Below are positions 36,173 through 48,407 of a DNA stretch of 64,000 nucleotides, in pieces. The first letter of the stretch is position 1. The number at the start of each line of letters is the position of its first letter. Both the position numbers and the translations under genes were made by a program. The stretch comes from Heterobasidion occidentale (taxonomy: Eukaryota; Basidiomycota; Agaricomycetes; Russulales; Bondarzewiaceae): contig JBCAQO010000007.1 in NCBI GenBank assembly GCA_039111635.1, positions 372,001-436,000 of the forward strand. The letters are read 5' to 3'. Below the pieces are notes generated by a model. That model saw only the letters and a program-made list of their open reading frames with translations. It was not told the DNA's origin and did no database searches.

Positions 36173-37193
36173 GGCGACAGCTTCCTGATATGAGCGATAC
36201 AGCGAAGTCTCGGGCTTAACTGAGCCTGTGGCGGAGGGTGGGCTGTAAGAGATGCGAAGAGTCGGATTGGGAGAACAGAATCAGTAGAGGCTAACCTGCC
36301 GACAGGTGACATCACAAGCCTAGTAGTTGATCAATAACTATGGCGCCCTGGGTGTCACGTACCCGGCTACACCTTCGGAAAGCAATCGTTCCTGAATTCA
36401 GGGAATCATGTGAAGATCCTGCATTTCGTAGTCTGCCCCGTATCAAGACGGACGGCTCTTAATCGAGCGCGCAGTGTTCAGCAATGTGTCGTATTTACCA
36501 TAGAAAAGGGAGCGCCCACCGGCAGGGCTAAGGGCATATCTATGTTCGCCTTCAGAGAATGTGAACCTTGATTAGAGCAAAGATCAGAATTTCTGCGGAA
36601 AGAGCGGCTCTGGCCGCCGGAATCTCTGCATCGCTTCCAGTCGAACTGGAGCGTTCTGGCAGAGAAGGTCGCTTGACCAAACAGGACCAAATGTAGAGCT
36701 GCTTACTTAAATTCGGAATGGCGCGGAGAGCATTGGGGTCCAGGGCTGAGGCGTTGAATCTGGGCAGAGGGGACCGACCGCTTGACCGGATTGCGCTGTT
36801 GTCCCGTCTTGGCATAAAAACGATCCGCTGCAATCACCGCATACCCTAAAGCTGGGCGCTCAACGCGAACGCCTGTGAATCTAGTGAGTCATAGGATTGA
36901 GGTCATCTAGATGCTGCTGTCAATCTCATAGCGTGCGGACTCATGAGCAGAGCGCCCATCAAGTGTCCGTGTACCGACTCGAATTCACATTTGACAGTGA
37001 TCCATGGAATCGTTTGACCTACATGTCTGCGCCTCGCAGTCAATGTGTCAAGTCTCGCGGGCGTGTTCCGCAGGAAGTTCTTTGTTTTCAAACAAAAAAC
37101 AAAAAAACAAATAAAACAAAGAACTGAGTCCCGAGGCATGGAGCCGAACCGTTTGGATCACCTTGATCCGTCACAGAAACCGCTACGACAGGG
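36173..37193. other. Non-coding right-arm sequence
   Basis: Contains the block 36610-36740 shared inversely with 24290-24420. An A-rich run of mixed AAAAC units lies at about 37087-37122 and could be a decayed poly-A tail or simple repeat. No gene seen. Confidence 0.4.
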
Positions 37194-39525
37194 TCATCCC
37201 TCCCACTCTTGCAACGCATCCGCACTCTGACTCGCCTCTGCCACGATCACCTTACCAGTCTCGGAATCGCGGACGGTGAGCTGCAAATCGAACGGCGCAG
37301 GCCGCGCAGTCAAGTTGCTCCTGAAGTCGTCAGGGTCAGGAAGCAGAGGCTTGCCCGCCTTGTCTAACACGGGAGAGATAACGAATGACCAGAGGATCCT
37401 TGGCAAGCGTATGAGCACGATGGCAACGATGTAGCTAGGGAAAGTTCAACGGACGGAGTTGCTTACCTTGCGATGGTGATGAACAGAGTCTGCTCTGCGA
37501 CATGCTGCGCAGGGCAGATGCGGCGGCCGAAACCAAACGGTAGATCGAAGCTCACGAGCCTCGGATCCGTCGTGTCTAGGAATCGCTCTGGCTTGAACGC
37601 TTCGGGGTCGGGGAATAACTCGGGATCTTTAGAAATCATACTGCACGGTGGTCAGGGCACTATAATCCAGATATGACTTTGGCTAACTAAATGTTCCCGA
37701 ACACCGTCGCTCCCTTGGGGATGTGGTATCTCTCGTAGACATCGTCTTCCGTTGTTGCGTGAGGCATCCCCATCGGTGCGACAACCCGCCACCTGTGAAT
37801 TGTTGTTCAACGGGTCGTGTTTTCACCACACATAAGGTAGACGCATACCTCGTTGTCTCCTTGATCACTGCGCGCAGGTATGGAAGCGATGATTGGTCAT
37901 AGAAGGTCGGCATGCGAGACCGTCCGGCAACGGAGTCCAACTCAGCTTGAGCGCGCCGTGCACAGTCGGGAAAATGTAACATGGCGACTCAAAAAGGAAC
38001 CAAGGTCCGCTCAGAAAATTTACAATGCAAGACAGCCCAACTCACGTAGGAAGACGTCCAGCGCAGAGGAAATCTAAAGGGAATGCAGACGAATACGTCG
38101 TCAGTACAGTTCTCTGCGATGGTGTGCGAAAGAAATACAGTCGAAATTCCAGCGGAAAATGGGCTCGCGACATAGTAAGCCATCTCGATCTCGGTGGTCT
38201 CTTCAGATGGGCCCTCTTCCCACATTTTTGTCGACAAACATGGCTTTACGATGCCGGAATCCATCCGACGCTTGACATTCCGAAAACAGCTCAGGTAGAG
38301 CTGCAAGTCTATCAAGCGCCTCTTCTCAAAATTCCATCTAAACCACTGCAGACGCTTCTGAAAGGTGATTGAAGTCGTAAAGCCAACAAGACCTGGAAAA
38401 GGGAAAAACTCACCGGGAGCCATAAGAGGCTGGGCCACTACGATACAATGAATGTGAGTGGAAGGAGACGACGACGAGAAACGCGCACGGATTCGACGAT
38501 GTATTTCCCGGGAATTCTAGAACCAAATCACCTGTCGAGCGATCCCGGTGTGACATCCAGAGCCGAGACTCACTGAGCGCTTCCAAATGCTTGAAGAGGC
38601 CATGAGAACAGATAAGTAACGCTTCCGATGTGAGTGACATACCTCGTCCAGCCTCCGCATTGTCTTTGACAACTTGATCGTCCAAGCTTCCGATCCGACC
38701 ACCATAGCTGATAGTGAATGCCATAGACGTTGCGAATCTGAGGAGTATGTCCCGCAGTCAGTCGTGGATGAACATATGAACGAAAAATAGGCTCTTGCCT
38801 TTTGAAATGAGTTGAGTATCTTGCGGGATCGTCGAGGAGGTCACGTAGCAGAATAGAAGACTCGAGCATCTGAAACGTCTGGTAATTGACCGCATACTTT
38901 GCATTCAAGCAGGAGTGCTGAAGCTGCAGGTCGACAGTGAGCGAGCCGCGTTGCGTGGTCGTTGTGGATCTTACCTTTCGCCATTTGCGCCATTTATCAT
39001 TGTACGCCATACCCAATCCCCACATTTTTCGAGAAAGAATCTCATGTCTGCATTCAAAGGCACAGGGTTGTGAGAAATAGTCGATTGTGCGCACACGAGG
39101 CTATACTGGAACGTACCCCATGATAGATCTTGGTCGACTGGAGTAGATCTCTCCTCGCTTTTCAAGCAGATCCCATGCAGCCTGTGCAGTGTTGAGGACT
39201 GTGAGGACAGGAGAATGATATGAGGACATTCTCGGGATCGCATACGGAACAGAGTTACCAATGACGACCTTGTTGCCAATGACGAAGGAAAATATGTGTC
39301 CTGTTCATTGACCATCTGTTTCTCGATCGAGCCTCCTTATGTCTGCTATAAGAACGCACCGTATCTCTTCGCTAACCGTGTCCAAGTCTTGTAGGGCTTG
39401 GCAGACATCTGTGCTCGATTATCTCCAAAAAGACCCCTTGGTGGGCCTGGAGGCAATTTTGAATCCGAGAAGCGACTCTTCAAGACAAACAGTGCTGACG
39501 CCAAGAGCACTATCCAGCCGATCAT
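37194..39525 (-). CDS. Cytochrome P450 (right-arm copy P')
   Basis: ATG at 39525 opens MIGWIVLLASALFVLKSRF and KLPPGPPRGLFGDNRAQ. Later segments are MWGLGMAYNDKWRKWRKV, LQHSCLNAKYAVNYQTFQ, FTISYGGRIGSLDDQ, LDSVAGRSRMPTFYD, ExxR as ETTR (about 37870), PERF (about 37590) and haem loop FGFGRRICPA (about 37525). The stop is at 37194-37196. It is an ER-anchored monooxygenase of the same type as P in the spacer, with the same Pro-Ala after the haem Cys. Introns appear clean. It sits back to back with the epimerase E' (start to start about 470 bases), so the two could share a promoter region. The left arm keeps only its first 30 or so codons. Confidence 0.75.
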
Positions 39526-39994
39526 GGCAGCAAAGAAGGGTGTATGCAGTTGGTGTGAGGGACAGCTGCCTGTGGATGCAATGAATCATGGCAGGGTCAG
39601 AGGCTGGGAGGGCAAACAATGGTACATAGACTAGATCACATCTTTTCGAAGCGGCGCGGAGCGCTGAGATCGCATCACCGGGTTACCGGGATTGGAAGCC
39701 GTTTGGTGGGAGACCCGGGGAATAGATGAGATCCCTTGCGATCAGCGGCGCCTCAATAAGGAACACGCGTCACAATGGTTCCGTTGCGCGCGACATGTCG
39801 AAGCCTTGTATGGAGACATGTCAGTGATATGTCTCCCTGGAACGAGAAGGCTAGAGAGGGACAGGACAGCCTTTGCAGGCGCTCAGCTCGCGCACAACAA
39901 ACCATCCTCTAGAATATGGTACGTGAATCTCGAACAGATGCACGGGCTTGCCGCTTCACCACTAGACTGACGGTCTAGCTTTTCCGAGTCGTTC
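39526..39994. promoter_or_regulatory. Divergent promoter region between P' and E'
   Basis: Roughly 470 bases separate two divergently transcribed genes. The stretch 39610-39720 is conserved in the left arm (23740-23860), including the AGCGCTGAG and ACCGGG segments, although the P450 there is deleted. No specific binding site was identified. Confidence 0.4.
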
Positions 39995-41417
39995 ATGTCG
40001 AACGAACGCATCGTCGTGGTGCGTTTCAAGCCCCCGAGTGTCGTTATATGCTGACGCGGCACTGCAGATCACTGGAGCATCTGGAACTATCGGCTCTCAT
40101 ATTGCATTGAAGCTGCTTGCATCCGGATACACCCTCCGCCTGTATGTACACGACTCTGCCGTCATCTCAAGATCCCGTGCTTGCTGACCTACGACACCTT
40201 GACAGTCTCACCCGTGGTCTCAAGGCCGAGAAGCTTCGAAACACGATCATCAAGGACAATGCCCACGCCACGGTGGTAGAAATCACCGACATCGCAGCCG
40301 TTGACTTTGCGGAAGCATTTCAAGGTTGGTCATGCCCCACATGAGCTGTTGCTTGCTAGACGACACGCGGTGCTGTACTTCAGATGCCTACGAAATCATT
40401 CATACCGTGCCGCCTCTTGCCGGTCAAGCCGACGCAAAGTCGTCTCTGGCAGTACGTGGCCTTTTCTATACCTCCTGATTGCATGATGCACTGATGCTCC
40501 TCTCAGAGCGCTCTTGAGGGCTCGCTGAACGTCTTACGACAGGCTGTCAAATACAAGGTCAAAAAGTTCGTCATGACGGCCACCTGGGCTAGCACCTTGG
40601 AGCGCAAGTCTCTCTCCCGCTCGCTGAAGTTCTGGATCATCTGATTCCTACTCTTAGCTGGTGATCCCACGGATTATTGGACAGTAAAAGTGATCACCTA
40701 CAAAGGTGTGGCTCCAACGCGCCTTTGGAATCCCAGTCCCCTGATGATGTCTGTCTAAGATTGGGGCCATGTCACCAGTGAAGATGTCATCAAGGGCACG
40801 CACGAACCGTTCTGGGTATACTGTGCGACGAAGCTCTTGTCCGAGAAGGCCAGTTGGAAATTCGCTGCAGAGCACCCGGAGCTTGACGTTGCGTCTAGTT
40901 GAGCATCCACCCCACATTCCTTGAATCGCGTCTGACCGTCAACTCGCTAGTCAACCCTCCGTTCGTCTACGGCCCATTCGCCAAGGGGTTCCCTATACCT
41001 GGAAGATCGGAAATCGGCGCCAACGGCCTCCTCTACCAGCTCATCGTAGGAGAGAAAGGCGGTCCCCTCCCGTACCAGATTGCTCCCTACTTCTGCGACG
41101 TCCGTGACGTTGCTGACGCCCACGTCAAAGTCTTGAACGTCCCCCCTGCCCCTCAAGGATATCCAGTCAAAGAGATACCTGATGTGCGCGGGACGATTCC
41201 TCTGGCAGGACGCTGTCCGTGTTTTAGCGAAGAAATGGCCTGGCGTGGTCGACAGGCTTCCTTCGCTGGACAACGCACCTGCTGCCCCTGGCCCTTCCCG
41301 ATCACTGATAACAGTCAGATTGAAGCGGACCCGAAGATGTCCGAATATATTTGGTGGGAGGAGATGGTCGTTGACACGTTTGCTGACTTGATCGAAGCTG
41401 AAGTGGGATGGGATTGA
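39995..41417 (+). pseudogene. Epimerase/reductase E' with compensating indels
   Basis: Inverted copy of the gene at 22084-23517. The start ATG is at 39995 (MSNERIVVVTGASGTIG). LTRGLKAEKLRNTIIKDN, FWVYCATKLLSEKASW and NPPFVYGPFAKG are intact. At 41155-41156 an extra A (CTCAAGGAT versus CTCAGGAT) shifts the frame. At about 41291-41295 one C is missing (GGCCCTTC versus GGCCCCTTC) and the frame returns. Between them about 46 residues are replaced by unrelated sequence, after which the ending SQIEADPKMSEYIWWEE is normal. At the intron donor after DYWT (about 40683) one extra base also disturbs the join that works in the left copy. Probably non-functional, though a protein with a scrambled loop cannot be excluded. 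Confidence 0.65.
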
Positions 41418-41751
41418 AGTAAACGTTTGGTGTTTGAACTTCGAGTTCTTGTGTATATTAGCAAGCACGTAATCGTGTTCAATGATGGGTGTATCAGAAT
41501 TTCCGTGGACATGAATCGAGTATCAGCAATCAAATGGAGTACATTTGCAGTCAGGTAACTTGAAAATCAAGCACTCGTGAAGTGCGTAGCATAAAAAACG
41601 AGGAAATCCAACTGAGGACATGAGCTAACATATTCATCCTCAATTGACGTCAAGGTATCGGCCATAAAATCAGACAAAATGAAGGACACCACGACTGTTG
41701 GTGCAGCAAGAATATTAGACGACACTGACGGCGAATCCCTTGGACTGGAAA

Positions 41752-43737
41752 TCATGACGTCAGGCTCCTGATATAATGAAACACTGTAGTTTCTCGTACC
41801 CTATCTTTCACAGTGCCTAAGTTATTGGAGGCCATCTGGGAAATAACAATGGCACTATGCTGTGTCGCGTCTGAACAGGTGTGCTGGTTTGCTCGAGGAA
41901 AATGAATCTACCTCAGGTTCCGTCGATGGAGGCGAAGCCGCTTGAAGCGACGATACATGGGCATCAGCGCCTCGTATACCCTTCCTAGCGTTCAAACTGC
42001 AGCATCGTGTATCAGTATCCGTCTCCGATCGAAATCAGTGCTACTACGCACGTAGCAAGCAGCGAATTTACGTAGACTTTATGTGCATTGAGTGAGGGCT
42101 TAGGAACCAAGAAATCAACACGCACAGCCGCCCACTATTTCATAGATAGCAAAATAGTAAAGGCCCTTTTGAGTCCAGCTCTGAAAGTTCAGTCATGCGT
42201 AATAGTCACGATAGTGGTTCTGCAAAACATAAAGGAGCGCGCACCAGTATGAGCACTACAACGTCTGCCATGCTTCAGACAGGAATAAGTTGGTAGGCAT
42301 CCGATAGACTCAAGGGTGTGGTACCTCGTTATCACTCCAATGTTTATCGCGTAGAAGATGAGTCGGTTGACTATGGCTCTGAGTCTACCGTGCATCCGGT
42401 GCGAGTTATGATTAGAAAGTATAGGAAGTAGCGATTTTTTCACTAACCCAGAACCTCCACGGTTGATTTGATTGAGATAATACATCAAAGAAAGTGTGAT
42501 GCATATATCTGTGGTGATCGCGCATGCCAAAGCTGCGGTGGAGAATGCCTAAAAAGCCGGTGAGTTTCATATGTACAAAGCCAATGGCGAGGAACTAATA
42601 CGGTCGATAATGTCTTATTGCCTTGGATCTTCGAATATGTACTGGCAGCGACGCTAGAAAGATAACCAGAGACAAAACGTTGAAATAAAATGATCACAGC
42701 ATCATGAATTCAGAAACCAACCTTGCACCATATGTAGCTGTTCGGAAGGAGATTCGAGAAAACTTTAAAAGGTAGAGATTAGACATGGACGCACCTGTAG
42801 TCATGCCTTTCCCATGTCAAAATGTAAGACTTAGGATTGATCTCGAAAAACAAAATGGGGCTGACTAAAATTGCCGAACGCCAAGATACCCTAGAACGGA
42901 ACCACCGTTGGTAAGTGCTGACGATAAGCAGCCACATATACTCACAATTATCGAGACTATAATCCAATTCCCTCTGCTTACTGATAGGAGCATCAATTGT
43001 TGACGGAAAAGAGGGAAGAAGTCAACGCACGAATCTTCACCCGATACGCAAAATACCAATGAACAATGACTTGAACCAAAGCCTACACCATAATGAGGAT
43101 CAGCGGTGCGACACAAATTCAGGTTAGACAACTGACGGTGATGAGCAAATTAACCTGAAACAATGTGACCAAGTCAGCAGAGATGTTCGGCCGGTAAGTT
43201 AACAGTTGGACAAACGTCGCGACTCCTTCTCGTAAACATTTATATCAATGAAAACGTCTGACTAGGAAGGAAACACATTACGCGCACCATATAGATTTCG
43301 ATAATGCAGCCGGGTTTCCCCATTGAATGACGACATAGTGGTACACAGCATGGACTCCAAAAGAGCACCGAATGAACTCAAGAATCCTGAGTACGTCTTT
43401 TCGTCAATTCAAGCTCGGAGACGTTTTTGTAACAAACACCGTACCAGACTACGAGGACCTATGACATGCCCTCGTATAGTCACCTTCGATAGATTCGAAG
43501 AGATCGATAACGTACCGTCAGTTTCGTACGGAGAAGATCATCTGGATAGTTCAGCCAGTAAATCCAACATTGCACGGTAGCGATTCCAAGAAACCTGGAA
43601 GATCCAAAGTTGTGCCAATGAGGGAAAATCACCAAGAATACTCACGCTACAGATACGATGACGCCGAAGAACAGAGCTCCGTATGTAGCTTGAATATCCA
43701 CGAGGGCATGGTTTGAAGGTGAGGGGACACAGGACAT
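41752..43737 (-). CDS. DUF6534-type membrane protein A' (complete copy)
   Basis: The start ATG at 43737 gives MSCVPSPSNHALVDIQAT and GALFFGVIVSVA, paralogous to the starts of B and B'. Later exons contain the GNWIIVSIIVS segment (about 42955), the helix with SLMYYLNQINRGGS (about 42450), SLNARKGIRGADAHVSSL (about 41990) and, after an intron (about 41916-41867), a final exon HSAIVISQMASNNLG that ends at TGA (41752-41754). Seven helices are expected for the family; role unknown. It diverges from the B pair, so A and B were separate genes before the inverted duplication. The 5' 600 bases have no counterpart in the left arm. Confidence 0.65.
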
Positions 43738-44377
43738 GACGATAGCTCTCAAGCCGTTAAAATGAGGGGCAGAAACTGTACGATGGTGCCCTAGGCTTAT
43801 CAACTACGCACGGTGAGCGGTTTACCCCCATCGAGGTTCTTCAGTAGAGCAAATAAGTTACTGTACCTGGCGAAGCGTATGCATTCAGTCAGCACTCAAA
43901 TCAATCCCGTCTGGGAGCTATACGAGCCTAATCAATCCGGACAACAACCCATCGCGCGGCGTGTGAAGTATCAACGTATCAACCGCTGGAGCAGGGATAT
44001 CTAGTCCGAAATACAAGGAAGGTTCAAACTTGCGTGGTCTAGTTGTCAAACTGAGTTTAAGACGGCACACTATGACGGAACACCCCATAGAACAGACCCT
44101 CGTTGTCTTCCAGGGTCTTCCGACGTTCAATGATAAACGCAGATGGACGCGGAGCGCTGAAACAAATCCTTAGCTTGATGCGCGCACGGGGCGACACAAA
44201 AATGGAGATTCAATTCCGGCAACTTCCGGCTATTGTGGCGTGGATTTGGAATGCTCAAGCGCTCAAATCCGATCCGACCGTGTGCAAGTTGGGGGTCATG
44301 AGTCCAAAATACAACATGACTGCCGGGAACGTGAATTGACCATACATTCCGAGAACTTTGTCGAAAAAAAGCTGATA
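43738..44377. other. Intergenic
   Basis: No recognised gene; minus-strand frames are short and overlap promoter sequence of A' or the 3' side of the ICMT-like gene. Confidence 0.4.
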
Positions 44378-45145
44378 TCAGTATATACCTGGTATGAACC
44401 TGCGCGAAACATCTGCACAATAACGATCCCATTCGCTCCCAAACCTCTTCCTCAGTAGCTCATCTTCAACTATGCCCCTTTTCCGCCACGACATAAACGA
44501 AAATAAGGCCAAACCTACGTACGCTGAAACTGCCCAACCGCCAGGAGTGGTCATGATCTCACACTGTCGATTCCACCCTGCTGGAGAAAAATGGGCCAGG
44601 AAGAGCCCTCCAATCTGCAGAACGCCACCAGAATAACTTGGGTGGCGGACGTAGGCATATGGACCTGTCACGACCAATCGATGTGAAGGTCGCGTTGTCA
44701 CCTCAAACGTGAAAAGCGTCCCCAGAGCCTTAAAGCACCAAACTCGAATACAGAACCCCGTGAGCATGAAGGCGATGCCGAAGACGAATGATGGGTGAAT
44801 GGATGCAATGAGATCAGAGTTGGGCATATTGTGAGGACACAATATGGGGAGGATATCGTGTTCGGAGAATGTGTGCGGAAAGCCCACTGCAGCGACCACT
44901 AGGAACTCGCATGTGAATGCTATAACGACAGCGGTCTGCGCCAAAAAGATGAGAGTCGTTGTGCAAGAATAAATCATTGAGCGAACCTTAGTGACGATAG
45001 AAAGACCTCGAACAATACGGTCGAACAGTTGACCGCCGTATACTCTGTCCTCGTCGGTCGGTGCTGGGTTTGGTGGTGTGAACGAGACATAGTATGATAT
45101 TGCACCTGCTACAAGAAATGCAAGCTTGATCAAAGTGGAGGACAT
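44378..45145 (-). CDS. ICMT-like methyltransferase, second copy
   Basis: ATG at 45145 opens a membrane protein with SYYVSFTPPNPAPTDEDR, ALGTLFTFEV and the signature GPYAYVRHPSYSGG; the stop is at 44378-44380. The frame is open throughout, but 44936-44986 has GT-AG borders, is exactly 51 bases long, and corresponds in position to the intron of the copy at 8025-8796. Removing it gives 238 residues, the same as that copy. Retention would only add 17 residues, so both isoforms are possible. Membrane enzyme predicted to transfer methyl from S-adenosylmethionine to a carboxylate. It is in the right arm only; the left arm has lost it. The protein resembles the first copy along its whole length but is clearly diverged. 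Confidence 0.8.
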   Translation of the reverse strand: MSSTLIKLAFLVAGAISYYVSFTPPNPAPTDEDRVYGGQLFDRIVRGLSIVTKVRSMIYSCTTTLIFLAQTAVVIAFTCEFLVVAAVGFPHTFSEHDILPILCPHNMPNSDLIASIHPSFVFGIAFMLTGFCIRVWCFKALGTLFTFEVTTRPSHRLVVTGPYAYVRHPSYSGGVLQIGGLFLAHFSPAGWNRQCEIMTTPGGWAVSAYVGLALFSFMSWRKRGIVEDELLRKRFGSEWDRYCADVSRRFIPGIY

Positions 45146-46091
45146 CAGAGATGTGGTCGTGTTCTAACTTTCGTACGAAAATTGGGCACGACGAACCCGG
45201 TCACAAGACTATATATTTACAGTTAAAACAAATGAAACAGCCTACCAAAAACACTATTGTTGTCGCTCATGCTTTCAGATGCCGGACCTGATGTGATGAA
45301 ATCGAGCACGTTTAGTAGCAGAAGGATATCCGGATGACCTATTGGACCAAAAAAGGCGCAATGCGAGGCCAGGCTTCATGGCCATGAAGCAGCATCGTTC
45401 GAAATCATTGTCCAAGTAGGGGACCTATCATTCTGATCTCAGTCGATAAACGCTCGTATGACCAGCCCTTGTATCAAAGTTCAAATGGAGATCTCGGGCC
45501 CGGCGGCTGACTTCGTGGCGTGCGGAGAAAGTATCTGTTGTGAAGGATATCCAGGAATAGGAGGTGAAATCGTACCCCTGGAAACGTCACGCAAATGCCA
45601 GATCATACCGGTGTTACAGCCATACGTGGAAGAGCGCTAAAAGATCATCAGTCTGCGGAGCAGAAGGGTCTGATTCTGGAACTCATTTCACATGTTGGAC
45701 GTGCTATGAATACACAGGCCAGCCCAGCGTTAAGATAGTGAGATACAGAGGACCGCATCCATCAAGTGCATCGTGTTCGGGCCAGTTCGTCACCGGCACT
45801 TGGGATGAAGCCCGACCCGCGGGCAGCGATGAACTCCTCGTTGACACTGACATCGCCGCCATGGAGCGTCGGAGTATAGCGGAGCGGCATTGGAAAGACC
45901 GGCCATGTCCGACCCTACCGCACAACGAAGTTCCGCTTCCCCTTCAACGGTAGATATCTGATGCCATTGAAGGGGCCGCAGCTTCGAAATCTTGTGTTGC
46001 TGCGTTCAGATAAATATAGAATCGCTGCAATTATGGCGTGCGCCAGTCATAACCGCTCTAGCCTCTCACATCTGCCCAGGCAGCATTTTCC
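45146..46091. other. Intergenic between divergent ICMT-like and P450 genes
   Basis: About 950 bases, with a 129-codon plus frame (45564-45953) that shows no family features. It presumably contains both promoters. Confidence 0.4.
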
Positions 46092-48143
46092 ATGGACTAT
46101 GCGGCCCCACTCCTTGCAGGCTTCGTGAGTTTGAGTTTTCGATCTCTATGGGACATGACTTACGCGTCAGTGATCGCTGTTTCAGCTGACCTGTATATTT
46201 CTGCATAAATGCCCTGTGCGGGGCGACGTGGCACTGGCGATCCATATGGCCATTGTCTTCGGATGCTATCTTATCAGATTCTTTGACGGCTATGTGGAGA
46301 GATGGCAGCTCCTCAGTGACCCACTCAAGACCATCTTCCTGCATGACAGCGCCATTGCTCTCACCACCATCGCGTATCGGGTGTCACCTATCCATCCGCT
46401 ATATCGATTCCCTGGGTCACTCATCCATAAGATGACAAGTCTGCAAACAGCATACATCGTCTACTCAGGGCGCCGCCATTTGATCGTGGCAGGCCTTCAC
46501 GCGAGATACGGAAAATATGTTCGCACAGGTCAGCTTTTTTTACGCTTCCAATTCACTGGCTGAAACTGCGAAAATGAGGCCCCAACACGTTGTCCATCAA
46601 CTCTCATGCCGCAGTCTCTCCCATCTATGCCAGTGCTGTACCTATGGACAAGAGCCGTGCCTACCAGTTTGGCGATGCGAAGGGCAAGGGATTATTCTTT
46701 ATGAGGAAGGTTGAAGAGCACAACAGTCGACGTCGACAGTGGGCAGGTGCATTCTCAGTACACAGGTATGTTCATTTCCAGTCCCAATGACTGCAATTGA
46801 CTATCAGAATTGAAAGCTTGAAGGAGCACAAAATCACGTTAGAGCGGCGCGCGTTCGAGCTCGTTGAATGCATAGGCATGCGGCACGATGGAAACAGTGT
46901 GGTCAACCTTTCTCAATGTTTGCATCACTTTGCGTATGATGCGATGGTAAGTGATCATACTTATCGTGGCGTTCAACTAGATTGACTCACCGATCAGTAG
47001 GGTGACATCGTATTTGGAAACTCTAGTCGAATGGTTCGTTGCCTCTTCTCATACTCTGGGAGATACCGATTCGTCGACAGGATCTCATGAAAGAAGGCGA
47101 TCCTCAAGGCCTGATCGCCAGTGGTCTGTCTGCAACCATTGCGTTCGAGATGTGAAAACTTTCAATCCTCTTCGTTGACGAGACGTTGATATATTCCTCG
47201 ACAGCCTCGGTGAAGTCCCTTCGCTCTCCGAGATACTTTGGTATTTTCCCGTTACAGACCGATTACGACGCCTGGAAGATTACGCAGGGAAATTGATGAC
47301 AGCTCGCCAGAACATGGATTCGTGTGCAGAGTATCATGACTTGGCGTCGCATTTAGTACGCATTTTTCAGGTGTTTTCAATGCAATGATTGACCATGAGC
47401 TCTCACAGCTGTGCGCTACTGATCCGTCAATGCAAAAGCTGTCACCAGAAGATCTACGCGCCGACGCCCTCTTTGCCATTCAAGCCGGCTCAGATACTCC
47501 TGCCGGAGTCCTCACCTTCCTATTCTACTTCCTTCTGTCACGTCGCGATGCCTACGATAAGCTACGCGAAGAGTTGGACGAAAGCTTCTTCACACAGGAA
47601 GAAGGATTTATTGATGGGACTTTGGACGATCTTCCTTACCTCAACGCGGTAGTAAATGAAACCCTTCGCCTTGGCACACCGTTCGGCGGATTTCCTCGCG
47701 TAGTTCCCCAAGGAGGAATTGTCATCGACAATGAATTTATTCCCAAGGACACGATTGTCAGCGTACCAACTTATACTCAAGAGATTTCGGAGGAGAACTT
47801 TTGGCCAGAACCTCTATCGTTCAAGCCAGAGCGGTGGCTGCCTGGAGGGCTTGGCCCTGGGTCGAGAGCACGCAAGTCAGCCATCATGGCCTTCTCATAC
47901 GGTGCGCGCTATGAACGATGAAAGACATGGTCCTGATGAATCTGCACAGGGCCTTTTGGATGTTTAGGCAAATCATTAGCAATCCATGAGCTTCTCATAG
48001 TCACGGCGCGATTACTGCTGAACTATGATCTCATGTTGGCTCCGTCGTTCGACCACGAAGCATTTTCTGCGGGAGTTTATAACATTCGAGCCGCGTTGTT
48101 TTCATATCCACTCTTAGTTGTAGCTACGAGACGTCGAGGCTGA
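46092..48143 (+). CDS. Cytochrome P450 (right-arm, complete)
   Basis: A tiny first exon (46092-46124, MDYAAPLLAGF) is spliced in phase to 46186-46528, giving LTCIFLHKC, several hydrophobic segments and the hinge HPLYRFPGS. Exon 3 starts at 46579 and completes GPNTLSIN. Further signatures are HNSRRRQWAGAFS, ILWYFPVTDRLRRLEDY, I-helix QAGSDTPAG (about 47490), ExxR as ETLR (about 47660), PERW (about 47828) and, across a last intron (about 47905-47954), the haem loop FSYGPFGCLGKSLA. The stop is at 48141-48143. It looks intact and is ER-anchored. Related to the frame-broken P450 at 15460-17731: both are next to an ICMT-like gene in the same neighbourhood, suggesting an older duplication of an ICMT-P450 pair. 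Confidence 0.8.
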
Positions 48144-48407
48144 CCAGTATGCGTTAGAAAAAAGAGAAATGTAGTTGAGTATCCTCTAGATGTGTTGGAC
48201 TGATTGATATCAAGAACTCAAAATGCACAAATCGAGATTCCGCTTGGAACGAGAACGATAAGTGAACAATTTGAACACATTCTTCGACACTGCTTAGTAC
48301 ATAACGAGTTTAACCTCCATCCCGAAACAGACTGCGCCCCTGCTTGTTCTTGTAGAACACGATATCCCCTTGATTACAAAGACTTGATCAATCTTGTGAG
48401 TGATTAT

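Noticed and set aside
37080..37125. A-rich tract as a retrogene poly-A tail
   Set aside because: It is interrupted by C residues at intervals and does not follow a processed gene copy; the neighbouring P450 keeps its introns.
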